Source: Bacillota bacterium (GTDB lineage: Bacteria > Bacillota > Bacilli > Paenibacillales > NBRC-103111). From it: a DNA stretch of 64,000 nt. Below, piece after piece: positions 54,265 to 63,560 of the stretch (within the stretch, counting starts at the first letter, position 1; each line of letters starts with the position of its first letter). Made by a program: the position numbers and the translations under genes. Where the stretch lies: contig JAEWMH010000055.1 of the NCBI GenBank assembly GCA_023393235.1, positions 12,688-76,687 of the forward strand, given 5' to 3'. Below the pieces are notes generated by a model that ran no database searches, was not told the origin of the DNA, and worked only from the letters and a program-made list of their open reading frames with translations.

Positions 54265-56235
54265 TTAAATCTTGAACCGGCTCATCAATTCCTGCATATC
54301 CTCCGCAAGCTTGGACAACGCGCTGGAGGAGGAGGCGATCTCCTCCATGGACGCCAGCTGCTCCTGCGTGGCGGATGACACATCGTGAGTGTTATCCGCA
54401 GTCGCCGCTGTGGTTTCGGAGATTTGCGCCATCGCCTCCACCGCACTGGCCGATTCCTCGGCGATCATGCCTACCGTTTCGTTCATGGTGGTGGACTGCT
54501 CCGCCACCTGCCCCAGCATGCCGCGGATGGTTTCGAACAGCTCGCCGGCATGGCGGATGGATTCGGCGCCTCGGCTTACCCCCTCCACCACAGCTCCCGT
54601 CGCCTGCACCGCAGTGTCCGTATCCTTACGGACCGTGCCGATCTTCTCGGCGATTTCCTCTGCGGACTTGCGGGATTGATCGGCCAGCTTCTTCACTTCC
54701 TGCGCCACTACGGCGAAGCCCCGGCCATGCTCGCCGGCACGGGCCGCTTCAATAGAAGCGTTAATAGATAGGATATTGGTTTGCTGGGCAATATCCGTCA
54801 TCACAGCCGCAATCTCACCGATGGCCGCTGAACGTTCACCCAACTGGCCCATCACCTGCTTCAGGCCGTTGACCTCCTGCTCCACCCGCTTCATCTGGCG
54901 GATGGCTTCCTCCATGACGGTCAAACCTTCATTAGAGTGCATAGAGGCTTCTCCCGCAGATTGGGAAACGGCCTCCGCCCCTTCGGCGATCCGGTGGATG
55001 CCCTGATCCATCATCCGGATGGAGTCGGCACCTTGGCCCACATTCTCCACCTGGCGGGTTGCGCCTTCGGCTACCTCCTGGATGGACTCCGCAATCTGCT
55101 CTGTCGCCTTGGAGGTCTGCTCGGCGCTGGCCGTCAGCTCCTGGGAGGAAGCGGCCACCTGCATGGATACGTCCTGTACCTCGGTGAGCAGATGGCGCAG
55201 CGAATCCGCCATGGCGTTGAAGCTGTTGCCCAGCCGGCCGATTTCGTCCTTGCCGTGGATCTCCGCCCGGTGGGTCAAGTCCCCTTCGCTAATACGCGCA
55301 GCAGCCGCCCCCAGCTCCCGGACAGGCTTAATAATCAACCAGACAATGGTCATGGCCAATGCGCCGAAGACCAGGAAAGCCACAGCCAGCACGATCAGCA
55401 TCTTGTTCAGTATGGGAGCGGCCTGCTCGGCTTCCTCCGCCTGCTCGATCACTCCGCCGATTTTCCAGCCGGTCAAGGCATTGGTGGCATAACGGAGCCG
55501 CTTCAAGCCGGATCCGTCATCATACTCCGTCTCTCCACTGTCGGTGCCGAATACCTGGTCCACCCAAGTGCCCGTCAAATCCCCACCGGCCTCAAACTCG
55601 GCATGGACAATGGCCTTGCGCTGCTGGTCCATCAGCACGGCGAAGCCCCGCTGGCCAATGGCGACCTGCTTCGTAATGGCTTCCAGGTTGGCCAGCTTAA
55701 TTTCAGCGCCAATGGTGCCTGAGCCGTCCCGCAGCACCTTGGAAAGAGAGATTACGAAATCTCCGGTGGTTTTGGACACGTAAGGTGCGGCGATGGCAAC
55801 CTTGGCGGTGTCCTTGGCTGCCGCCTGGTACCAGGGGCGGGCAGTAGGATCAAAATCCGCACCCAAATCCACCTTAGGGGCGTTCATGAACTGTTTGTTG
55901 GGCGTGCCGATAAAAATCGTGTTAATTTCGGGATGGAGCTTGATATATTCCTCCAAAAAGGCTCTGGCCTCTTGGCCGCTGCCTTGCAAATCCTCCTTGT
56001 CCACCAGACCGGACAGATAATCCATGTCCTTGATCCGGGCGGAAATTTCACTTTCGATCACCTGGTTGAGCAGCGCCACATTCTCGTCCGCACTGCGGAT
56101 CAATTGGGCGGCCAGCCGGGATTTCGCTGTTTCATAAGAAATATACCCAATGATTAAGCCAGGAACAGACAGGATGATGGCAAAGGACAGGATCAGCTTC
56201 AGTCTCAAGCTCATGTTGCGTAGAATTGCGGGCAC
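54265..56235 (-). CDS. Methyl-accepting chemotaxis protein with dCache sensor
   Basis: The 656-residue protein has membrane segments near 12-32 and 285-307 flanking a dCache-type sensing domain (RPWYQAAAKDTAKVAIAAPY, then TGDFVISLSKVL). HAMP and the MCP signalling domain follow, with the conserved tip IAQQTNILSINASIEAARAG in ITDIAQQTNILSINASIE. GTG 56235 with GGAGG eight bases upstream is a better start than the ATG at 56367. The ligand is unknown; dCache domains often bind amino acids or sugars. Confidence 0.92.
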   Translation of the reverse strand: MPAILRNMSLRLKLILSFAIILSVPGLIIGYISYETAKSRLAAQLIRSADENVALLNQVIESEISARIKDMDYLSGLVDKEDLQGSGQEARAFLEEYIKLHPEINTIFIGTPNKQFMNAPKVDLGADFDPTARPWYQAAAKDTAKVAIAAPYVSKTTGDFVISLSKVLRDGSGTIGAEIKLANLEAITKQVAIGQRGFAVLMDQQRKAIVHAEFEAGGDLTGTWVDQVFGTDSGETEYDDGSGLKRLRYATNALTGWKIGGVIEQAEEAEQAAPILNKMLIVLAVAFLVFGALAMTIVWLIIKPVRELGAAAARISEGDLTHRAEIHGKDEIGRLGNSFNAMADSLRHLLTEVQDVSMQVAASSQELTASAEQTSKATEQIAESIQEVAEGATRQVENVGQGADSIRMMDQGIHRIAEGAEAVSQSAGEASMHSNEGLTVMEEAIRQMKRVEQEVNGLKQVMGQLGERSAAIGEIAAVMTDIAQQTNILSINASIEAARAGEHGRGFAVVAQEVKKLADQSRKSAEEIAEKIGTVRKDTDTAVQATGAVVEGVSRGAESIRHAGELFETIRGMLGQVAEQSTTMNETVGMIAEESASAVEAMAQISETTAATADNTHDVSSATQEQLASMEEIASSSSALSKLAEDMQELMSRFKI

Positions 56236-56293
56236 GTGGTATACCTCCTCCATAACATACTTTATTTCTCCACTAATTCGACATATTTCTACA

Positions 56294-56563
56294 TTATCCT
56301 TCCCCAGGAAGAGCATTATTTTTAGGAATATTGGAAAATGGCCCTTCCGTCTCCAGCCTTTCGGCATACCATTGCTCCAGCAGCAACAGGCTGCCCGGGT
56401 TTCCGGCCAGGCCCATCAAAAGCTCCAGAATTCGCTCCTCCCCTTGAATGGTTAGCCTGCAGCTTCCCTCCGCCGTCCTATAAAGATCCCCCTCCTGGAT
56501 AAGCTTGTCCCGCTGGTCAGCCATCCATTGGTTAGGAGTTTTACTATAGAATCTATTTCTCAT
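56294..56563 (-). CDS. Hypothetical protein
   Basis: The 89-residue frame starts MRNRFYSKTPNQWMADQRDK and has no recognisable domain, membrane segment or motif. The ribosome site is weak (GGGGG five bases upstream). It lies between the chemoreceptor gene and a divergent XRE regulator, and could belong with either. Confidence 0.5.
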   Translation of the reverse strand: MRNRFYSKTPNQWMADQRDKLIQEGDLYRTAEGSCRLTIQGEERILELLMGLAGNPGSLLLLEQWYAERLETEGPFSNIPKNNALPGEG

Positions 56564-56742
56564 GGGTACCCCCAAATCATCTCGAATTGTCTCGAATTAG
56601 CCCGAATCTTCCCGCTGTGACAACTTTCCCTATAAGTTCAATCTTCATGATAGCGTTACATTCCGTGCATAGTCAACACATTTTGTACGCACTCTCTTTT
56701 TGGCTCACATGATATGCTATGATTCCGGTAGGTGATGATGCC

Positions 56743-57063
56743 ATGACATTCGGTCAACGACTTCGCAGCCTCCGCCTGGCGCGGGGACTCACACAGAAGG
56801 AATGCGGCAAGCTGTTTCAGTTGAGTGAAAGTGCCATCGGCATGTACGAGCGCGACCAGCGCGAGCCATCCCTGGAATTGGTCCGGCGTATTGCGGATTA
56901 TTTTGAAGTAACGATTGATTACATTCTGGGCAGAGATCATTACATCAGTGAGGGACGGGCTCGTTACACCGCTGCCGATCATTGGACAGACGAAGAGCGG
57001 GAGCTGGCGGATGCATTCATTCAGACCATCCGGCACCGCAAAAAAACGGCACGACCAAAATGA
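56743..57063 (+). CDS. XRE-family transcriptional regulator
   Basis: The 106-residue protein has an N-terminal Cro/CI helix-turn-helix (MTFGQRLRSLRLARGLTQKE, then LFQLSESAIGMYERDQREPS) and a short C-terminal tail. An extended -10 (TGCTATGAT at 56715) lies close upstream, implying a very short leader. The divergent small gene at 56294-56563 may be a target. ATG 56743 is chosen because the HTH starts there. Confidence 0.88.
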   Translation: MTFGQRLRSLRLARGLTQKECGKLFQLSESAIGMYERDQREPSLELVRRIADYFEVTIDYILGRDHYISEGRARYTAADHWTDEERELADAFIQTIRHRKKTARPK

Positions 57064-57078
57064 AAGCCAATGAATAGT

Positions 57079-57127
57079 AAAAAAACGGCAGCGCCTCTTT
57101 CCGACCCAGAAAGGAGGCACTGCCGTT
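57079..57127. terminator. Bidirectional terminator between XRE and prkA genes
   Basis: ACGGCAGCGCCTC pairs with GAGGCACTGCCGT, with an inner TTTC/GAAA pairing, and is flanked by an A-run on the left and TTTCTTTT on the right. It serves the two convergent genes. Confidence 0.85.
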
Positions 57128-57153
57128 TCTTTTGTATTCCAGCCGGCTTGTGA

Positions 57154-59049
57154 TTACCGGTTTAATAGACTGCCCACATACCGCAGGAGCTCGTTGGCGC
57201 ATACCGGGCAATAATGATTATCCTCGATCAGCCGCGCCGTCACTTCATTAATCCGCTTCAGCTGCTGCTCATCCGGCGTTTTGGAGGAGGTGGTGATCTT
57301 CACGATATCCTTCAGGTCGGTGAACAGCTTCTTCTCGATGGCTTCCCGCAGACGCTCATGGGTGTTGTATTCGAACTTTTTTCCTTTGCGCTGGTAGGAG
57401 GACATGCGGATGAGGATTTCCTCCCGGAAGGCCTTTTTGGCATTTTCGCTGATGCCGATCTGCTCCTCGATAGAGCGCATCAGGCGTTCGTCCGGATCCA
57501 CATTTTCCCCGGTAAGGGGGTCCTTGATCTTTTGCCAGTTGCAGAACGCTTCAATATTATCCAGGTAGTTGTTGAACAGGGTTTTGGCTGACTCCTCGAA
57601 GGAATAGACGAAGGCCTTCTGGATCTCCTTCTTCGCCAGCTCGTCATATTCCTTGCGGGCCACAGAGATGAAGTTCAGATACCGCTCCTGTTCATCCTTG
57701 GTGATGGAGGGATGCTGGTCCAGACCGTCTTTCAGGGCCCGGAGCACATCAAGGGCGTTGATGCACTGCACATCCTTGCGGATCAGGGCGCTGGATATCC
57801 GGTTGATGACATAGCGGGGGTCGATGCCCGTCATGCCCTCCTCGGCATACTCGTTCTGCATTTCCTTGAGGTCCGCTTCCTTGTAGCCCTCAATGGATTC
57901 TCCGTCGTACATGCGCATCTTTTTCACCAGGTCCATGCCCTGCTTCTTGGTTTCCTTCAGCCGGGTCAGGATGGAGAAGATGGCGGCGGCGCGCAGGGCG
58001 TGCGGTGCAATGTGGACATGATTCATGTCCGATTGTTTGATGAGCTTGGCGTAGATTTTCTCTTCCTCGGATACCTTCAGATTATAAGGAATCTGCATCA
58101 CGATCATCCGCGACTGCAGCGCTTCATTCTTTTTGTTGGCGATAAACGCCTTATACTCGGATTCGTTGGTGTGGGCCACAATGAGCTCATCCGCGCTGAT
58201 CAAGGCGAAACGTCCCGCCTTGAAGTTGCCTTCTTGGGTCAGGGAGAGCAGGTTCCACAGGAATTTCTCGTCGCACTTGAGCATTTCCTGGAACTCCATA
58301 AGCCCCCGGTTGGCCTTGTTCAATTCTCCGTCAAAACGGTATGCGCGGGGGTCCGATTCCGAGCCGTATTCGGTTATGGTGGAAAAATCGATGCTGCCGG
58401 TCAGATCGGCAATATCCTGGGACTTGGGGTCGGAGGGACTGAAGGTGCCAATGCCCACCCGGTCAACCTCGGAGATGAACACCCGCTCGATGACCACATC
58501 CTCGATGCGTCCCGCATATTCGGTTTTCAGCCGCATCTGGCAGGAGGGGCACAAATTGCCCTCAATCTTGACGCCCAGCTCCTTCTCCACATCGGCCCGC
58601 AGTTCACCCGGGATCAAATGCAGCGGGTCCTCGTGCATGGGGCAGCCGGATATGGCGTACACCGCGCCGTCGTCGGTGCGTGAGTATTCCTCCAGGCCTT
58701 TTTTGAGCATGGTGACCAGTGTGGATTTGCCGCCGCTGACAGGCCCCATCAGGAGCAGGATCCGCTTCCGGACATCCAGACGTCTGGCGGAGGAATGGAA
58801 ATACTCCTCAACCAGCTTCTCCAGAGCCCGGTCCAAACCGAAAATATCATTGTCAAAAAACTTGTAGCGGATCTGGCCGTTCCGCTCCTCGGTTCCCTTG
58901 GAGGCGATCATGTTGAACACCCTGGAATGCGCCGTCATCGCCAGCTTCGGGTTTTTCCTCACCAGTTCGTAATACTCTGCAAAGTTCCCTTTCCACGCAA
59001 GGCGTTCATTCTCCGCCCGGTAATCCGAAATCTTCTTAAAAATACTCAT
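57154..59049 (-). CDS. prkA: PrkA-type serine protein kinase/AAA+ protein
   Basis: The 631-residue protein matches PrkA throughout: an AAA+ core with Walker A GPVSGGKST at about residue 102, FGLDRALEKLVEEYF, a Cys-rich stretch CPSCQMRL and the C-terminal PrkA domain with CPVCANELLRY. In Bacillus, PrkA is produced in sporulation, and the protein has been described both as a kinase and as a Lon-like protease. GGGAGGAGGG precedes ATG 59049. It is monocistronic, closed by the terminator at 57079-57127. Confidence 0.95.
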   Translation of the reverse strand: MSIFKKISDYRAENERLAWKGNFAEYYELVRKNPKLAMTAHSRVFNMIASKGTEERNGQIRYKFFDNDIFGLDRALEKLVEEYFHSSARRLDVRKRILLLMGPVSGGKSTLVTMLKKGLEEYSRTDDGAVYAISGCPMHEDPLHLIPGELRADVEKELGVKIEGNLCPSCQMRLKTEYAGRIEDVVIERVFISEVDRVGIGTFSPSDPKSQDIADLTGSIDFSTITEYGSESDPRAYRFDGELNKANRGLMEFQEMLKCDEKFLWNLLSLTQEGNFKAGRFALISADELIVAHTNESEYKAFIANKKNEALQSRMIVMQIPYNLKVSEEEKIYAKLIKQSDMNHVHIAPHALRAAAIFSILTRLKETKKQGMDLVKKMRMYDGESIEGYKEADLKEMQNEYAEEGMTGIDPRYVINRISSALIRKDVQCINALDVLRALKDGLDQHPSITKDEQERYLNFISVARKEYDELAKKEIQKAFVYSFEESAKTLFNNYLDNIEAFCNWQKIKDPLTGENVDPDERLMRSIEEQIGISENAKKAFREEILIRMSSYQRKGKKFEYNTHERLREAIEKKLFTDLKDIVKITTSSKTPDEQQLKRINEVTARLIEDNHYCPVCANELLRYVGSLLNR

Positions 59050-59238
59050 GGTAACCCTCCTCCCGATCACTCATGCATCTCTTGGCAGCATCCTGACACT
59101 TTCTTGAAGGTTAGCTGACATGACCGTGTGTACCCATTCCGCATTTTTCAAAAGGAACATACACTGCGCTTCATTTTGGGGATGCGTTAGGAATGTATTT
59201 AATAAATATGCAGGCGGGGGAGGAGAGTTTACCGAATT

Positions 59239-60237
59239 TTACGAAATTTTGGGCTTGTGATTATGGGACGGGCGGCACAGCAGAACCCGGCGAACCAGCT
59301 TCCCTTTGGGAATCCGGCAGCTGTCCTCCACCAGAAGACATGCTTCGTGAACAAGCCCATCCAGTTCCTCGGCTTCCGTGGTGACCAGCACAACCCGCTC
59401 CGAGAGCCTTGCCGCATGACGGAGAATCGCCAACAGCTCCTCCCGTGGGCTCTTCGAGCACAGATTATAAGGGAGATCGGCGATTACTGCATCATATGCG
59501 CCCTGCACATGGGCAATGTCACATATCTTCACCGCATCGGAATACCCGTAATAAGCGAGATTAACCCGGGCGCCTTGGACCGCCAACGGGTTCATATCAG
59601 AGCCGGAGGCGGACACGCCCATGGACAAAGCCTCAATAAGCACCGTGCCCATTCCGCAGCAGGGATCCAGCAGGGTGCGGCCCGCCAGCTCCCTTTCGGG
59701 ATAAGGAAGGGCGATGTTCACCAAAGGCCGGGCCACCCGGGTGCTGAGAGCGGTGGAGTAGCTTTGAGGTTTATTCTGGTGGGCCAGCCAAACGGCCGGA
59801 TTATCCGCCAGCTCCCCCAGGAGCCAACCGCCTTCGGCACGGCCGGTATAGGTAACGCCCAGCACCACCTCAGGCTGGCGCATCTCCGCCTTGCCGCGGA
59901 TCACCGCCCCCACCCGGCGCTCTATGCCCCGGCAGGCGTCATAGTCAAAGCCGGTGTCCGCCGTGGGCACATAGCGGATCTTGAAGGTTTTGCCCTCCAT
60001 GCTCCAGCCCTCTGCACATGCGATAAGCTCCTCTAAGGAGGAGGCGGCTCTCCGCACCAAAAGCCGGTGCCGGATAAAGGGGCTCCGGCCCGGCTCAATC
60101 AAACAGGAGGAGGCCAACCAGCCTCCCGGGGAAGCAGCGGCCTCCATTTCAGCGCCGAACAGCGCACGCTGCTCCAAGCGGCACAGGTCCAGCTCCTCTT
60201 CCCTGCATGCAAAGATATACAATGTATTCGTATCCAC
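59239..60237 (-). CDS. RNA methyltransferase-like protein (TRM11-type fold)
   Basis: The 332-residue protein has an N-terminal half without clear motifs and a C-terminal Rossmann methyltransferase: LLDPCCGMGTVLIEALSMG (SAM site), SGSDMNPLAVQGARVN, and the catalytic-type motif ADLPYN. This is the UPF0020/TRM11 architecture of guanosine-N2 RNA methylases. GTG 60237 has GAGG nine bases upstream; the longer frame to 60285 has no ribosome site. It lies after the hydrogenase-phosphatase genes. Confidence 0.8.
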   Translation of the reverse strand: MDTNTLYIFACREEELDLCRLEQRALFGAEMEAAASPGGWLASSCLIEPGRSPFIRHRLLVRRAASSLEELIACAEGWSMEGKTFKIRYVPTADTGFDYDACRGIERRVGAVIRGKAEMRQPEVVLGVTYTGRAEGGWLLGELADNPAVWLAHQNKPQSYSTALSTRVARPLVNIALPYPERELAGRTLLDPCCGMGTVLIEALSMGVSASGSDMNPLAVQGARVNLAYYGYSDAVKICDIAHVQGAYDAVIADLPYNLCSKSPREELLAILRHAARLSERVVLVTTEAEELDGLVHEACLLVEDSCRIPKGKLVRRVLLCRPSHNHKPKIS

Positions 60238-60315
60238 GCTTATTATCCTCACCGTATCATTGTCCGTTCCGGCGTTGCCGGACACGATGGGCGGGTTTGC
60301 ACACGCCCTGGCATC

Positions 60316-61488
60316 TTAGTATAGGGTGATGGAGGTGGGTTTGTCCAATTCCCGCAGCGTGCGGATCATATCGTTGACAATCCGCAGCTTGATATTGAGA
60401 TCCTGGGGAAAGTTGGGATTCTGATGGGCCGGGTTAATGGCCGTGCCCACAATAAAATGGATTTCCGTGGCTTCCCGAAGCAGCAGTCTGGCCAGCCGGG
60501 ATGCGCCGTTGCTTTTCCGGTCCAGGGTGCCCCCGGCCTTATAAGCCTGCAGATATTCCAGCACCTTGCGGAGGGTCAGCACCCCTTCCGTCACCAGATC
60601 CACGCCGGGCAGCTTACCTGCCGGAGGAATATCCGGGTCGGAGGCGGAGGACCAATCCACCTCCAGCTCCTCACCCAGCTCCCGGGAGGCGATGGTGGCG
60701 GAGGTTCCGCCGCACACCACCTTTTTGCCGGGACGGGTAAACCATTCCCGCACAATCCGGCTGTCCAGCTCCGGGTTGCTGGGCGGCCCCACCAGCAGCG
60801 TCACGGGGCTGGCCATACGGAAGCGCACGGCCACCGCCGTGGTGTCGTCGCCGGGTTTGCCGCAGTACAACGCCTCGCAGGCCTCCGCCAGCTGCCGGGC
60901 TACCGCCCGGGTGGAGGCGGTTTCCGGCACGATTTTGCCCAAGTGCTCGGCGATATGGCTCCACTGCCAGCCCAAATTCAGAATCTGTCCAACACCGGCA
61001 TGGACGGCTCCGTCGCTGATCAGCACCACCGTATCCTCCTCGGTGACGCGGAAGCGGGATTCCTTGATCATTTTTCCATTTACCGTCCGCTCCAGATAAT
61101 ACAGCTCCTCCAGCTTCCCCTGCCGGAAGAAGAAGGTGGAGGGATTATCATATTCCACCAGGTACGCACGCCCGTCAGCGAAGACCTGAAAGATGGTGAA
61201 GGTGGAATAGGCCACACCGCGGACCTTGCATACCGGCAGCGTCTGGGTCAGGGTATCCACCACATCCTCGATATCGCTCCCCATGCGCAGCATATCCCCG
61301 GCAATTTTGGAGGTGAGGGTGGCCAGGATATTGGCTTTTACGCCGCTGCCCAGACCGTCCGCCAGCACGATTACCGCCGAATCCGGCGTCCGGGTAATAT
61401 GGACCTTGTCGCCGCACAGCTCCTCCCCGGCCTTATTCAGACTGCTAAATCCCACATCGGCAAAGATGCGATGCTCCATCATCGACAT
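60316..61488 (-). CDS. SpoIIE-type (PP2C-like) serine phosphatase
   Basis: The 390-residue protein has the SpoIIE/PP2C fold motifs: GDKVHI, VIVLADGLGSGVKA with a metal-binding Asp, TFTIFQV, VVLISDGA and GKPGDDTTAVAV. It lacks membrane segments. The gene lies 4 bp downstream of the hydrogenase-like sensor gene, an association known for sensory [FeFe]-hydrogenases, so the phosphatase is probably the output of that sensor. Its substrate, perhaps an anti-sigma antagonist, is not visible here. Confidence 0.88.
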   Translation of the reverse strand: MSMMEHRIFADVGFSSLNKAGEELCGDKVHITRTPDSAVIVLADGLGSGVKANILATLTSKIAGDMLRMGSDIEDVVDTLTQTLPVCKVRGVAYSTFTIFQVFADGRAYLVEYDNPSTFFFRQGKLEELYYLERTVNGKMIKESRFRVTEEDTVVLISDGAVHAGVGQILNLGWQWSHIAEHLGKIVPETASTRAVARQLAEACEALYCGKPGDDTTAVAVRFRMASPVTLLVGPPSNPELDSRIVREWFTRPGKKVVCGGTSATIASRELGEELEVDWSSASDPDIPPAGKLPGVDLVTEGVLTLRKVLEYLQAYKAGGTLDRKSNGASRLARLLLREATEIHFIVGTAINPAHQNPNFPQDLNIKLRIVNDMIRTLRELDKPTSITLY

Positions 61489-61492
61489 GGTC

Positions 61493-63196
61493 TCAATCCT
61501 CCAGCAAAAGCCGCTTCATTTTGGTCAGCGTTACCTTGGTTTCGGCTGTGGTTTCCCCTAAGAGGCCGGCGATCTCCTGGGCTACCCGCATCTGGTTCTC
61601 AATCACCCGTTGGGCCATCTCCACCGTTTCCTGCTTCAGCACCCGCAGCTTCTCCTGCTCCTGCACTTGCTCGGTCAGATCATGAAGGATTACCAGGTAC
61701 AGCTGCTGCTCCGGTATATAGGCGGCCGAAACAATAGCGGTTTTGCGCAGCTCGGGAAAATACAGCTTCTTCCGTGCCTGTTCATGAGGCGACAAGGTTA
61801 TTTCTTCAGCCGGAATCAGGTACTCCAGGGGAAGGCCCAGCAGCTCCTGGGGATCAGTCTGGAAAAATACGCCGACGGCCGCGTTCACTTCCTTGATCAG
61901 ATGCTGGTCCGTCACGGCAATTACTGCGTTGGGTGTTTTCTCCAGCAGGACATGGGCGAAGGACTCCGCTTTGGTTTGGGCATAGGGCATACACATGTAC
62001 AGCTCCGCCTTGCCGGCCAGAACCGCCTCCGCCTTATCCTTGCAGGTATCGTAGCCGCAGGCGCCGCAATTCAGCTCATCCTCCCGCCGCTCCTTGCCCA
62101 GCTTGCGGAGAATGTCGCGGATCGCCTCCTTGGAATAACGGACTGGCGCTTTACTGCGGTCGCGGAAGGTGCGGCGGATCATTTCTTTATTTGCCATAGG
62201 CAAAGCAGGCCCCTGGGGCACCGGGTTCTGCCGGTAGGCAAGAATCCGGTCCTGCTTCAGCAGGGGATGGATATGGCTGCCCGCGGCTGGACCGTTGATG
62301 CAGCCGCCCTCGCAGGCGTTCATCTCCAGGAAATACCCCTCCGGCAGCTCCTTCAGGGAGGACAGGAGCTTGCGGCAGTTCTCGATGCCGGACACGGCTC
62401 TGAGGCGGGTGGAGGCGGGATGACCGTTGCCGGATTTGAAGGTGGTTTCCACAACACCGCCATCAATGGGGTACAGCCGCGCTTCCATTAAAGGAGTCTG
62501 GGCAGCGGCGGCGGTTTCTGTAGCAGCGATGGAGGTTGCGGCTTCTGCAGTCCCTTCCTCCTCCACCGCCAGCAGCGGGAGCCACTCCACCTCCTCGAAG
62601 GTCAGCACGGCATCCACATAACCGGGCTGTTGGTCCGCTTCCGTTTTTTTGGCATAACATGGTCCTACAAACACCACCTTGGCTTGGGGATACCGCTCCT
62701 TGATCCACTTGGCGTGGGCCATCAACGGGGAATCCGCCTCGGCCAGATAGGGAACCCACTGGGGGCTGTACTTCTCGATATATTCCACTACCACCGGGCA
62801 AGCTGTGGTGATAAGCCGCCCTTTGCGCTGGAATTCCTCCTCATAACAGCGGGAAATTTCCTCTGCGGCCTCCGCGGTTTCCCTCACTTGGGAGAAGCCG
62901 GCCCGGTACAGCCGCCGGATATAGCCATGGGGGTCCGGGGTAAAGCCGGCGAAGGAAGGCGCCAGACTGACAATTACCTCCGCACCGGACTGGAGCATCC
63001 GCAGCACCTTGCCGGCGTCGGATTCCACCGTTTTGGCGTTCTGCGGGCATTCCTTCATACATCTGCAGCAAAAAATACATTCCTCGGCCACAATGCGGGC
63101 CTGGTTATCTTTGAATTCAATGGCTTTGACCGGGCAGGTGCGGATGCACCGGTAACAATTCTTGCAGTTGGCGGCCTGGAAATGAAGCAGTCCCAT
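61493..63196 (-). CDS. Sensory-type [FeFe]-hydrogenase-like protein with PAS domain
   Basis: The 567-residue protein has two 4Fe-4S motifs (Cys11, 14, 17, 21 and Cys40, 43, 46, 50), then hydrogenase large-subunit motifs: TTACPVV (Cys133), VGPCYAKK (Cys180) and EMNACEGGC (Cys295, Cys299). These correspond to the four H-cluster ligands. An Ala/Thr/Glu-rich insert lies at about 212-235. A further Fe-S motif (Cys377, 380, 385, 402), a PAS-like region (about 413-515) and a coiled coil follow. A signalling role is more likely than fuel use, given the PAS domain and the adjacent phosphatase gene. Maturases are not in the window. Confidence 0.85.
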   Translation of the reverse strand: MGLLHFQAANCKNCYRCIRTCPVKAIEFKDNQARIVAEECIFCCRCMKECPQNAKTVESDAGKVLRMLQSGAEVIVSLAPSFAGFTPDPHGYIRRLYRAGFSQVRETAEAAEEISRCYEEEFQRKGRLITTACPVVVEYIEKYSPQWVPYLAEADSPLMAHAKWIKERYPQAKVVFVGPCYAKKTEADQQPGYVDAVLTFEEVEWLPLLAVEEEGTAEAATSIAATETAAAAQTPLMEARLYPIDGGVVETTFKSGNGHPASTRLRAVSGIENCRKLLSSLKELPEGYFLEMNACEGGCINGPAAGSHIHPLLKQDRILAYRQNPVPQGPALPMANKEMIRRTFRDRSKAPVRYSKEAIRDILRKLGKERREDELNCGACGYDTCKDKAEAVLAGKAELYMCMPYAQTKAESFAHVLLEKTPNAVIAVTDQHLIKEVNAAVGVFFQTDPQELLGLPLEYLIPAEEITLSPHEQARKKLYFPELRKTAIVSAAYIPEQQLYLVILHDLTEQVQEQEKLRVLKQETVEMAQRVIENQMRVAQEIAGLLGETTAETKVTLTKMKRLLLED

Positions 63197-63198
63197 GG

Positions 63199-63447
63199 TT
63201 ATATTCTCTCCTCCAGCACTTCCTTCAGGAATTGCCCGATGCCTTCTTCATTGACCTGAATGCAGGGTTTGCCGTCCACCTGGACGGACACGGCATGCTG
63301 GCAGCGGCCAGCGCAAAAATTCGCTTTCAATTCCACTTGCTCCAACAGGCCGCGGCTGGCGATCAGCTGGCGCAGCTCTTCAATCAGACGGTACGCGCCT
63401 TTCAGGTGGCAGGAGCTTCCGATACAAACCGAGATTTGCTTTGTCAA
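63199..63447 (-). CDS. 2Fe-2S thioredoxin-fold protein (NuoE/HydC-like)
   Basis: The 82-residue protein has the four-cysteine pattern of NuoE-like ferredoxins: Cys8 and Cys13 in CIGSSC, Cys45 and Cys49 in CAGRC. It ends 2 bp before the hydrogenase-like gene starts and would pass electrons to it. It is the first gene of the three-gene operon. Confidence 0.88.
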   Translation of the reverse strand: MTKQISVCIGSSCHLKGAYRLIEELRQLIASRGLLEQVELKANFCAGRCQHAVSVQVDGKPCIQVNEEGIGQFLKEVLEERI

Positions 63448-63503
63448 CCGGCATCTTCCTTTACTTTTCTCTTGTGAAAATAGTCACAATCTAAAACAGG
63501 CAA

Positions 63504-63525
63504 AAGCCTGCGTATGCGCAGGCTT
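63504..63525 (-). terminator. Terminator of the pyruvate formate-lyase gene
   Basis: AAGCCTGCG and CGCAGGCTT form a nine-base stem with a four-base loop; on the minus strand it is followed by TTGCCTGTTTT. It separates pflB from the hydrogenase-like operon. Confidence 0.7.
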
Positions 63526-63560
63526 CTATCTGTATAGGTATTGCTGGCAGGCATCCTGCC

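Noticed and set aside
61493..63196. Fermentative H2-producing hydrogenase
   Set aside because: The PAS and coiled-coil regions and the adjacent phosphatase gene argue for a sensory role; no maturase or catalytic partner gene is in view.
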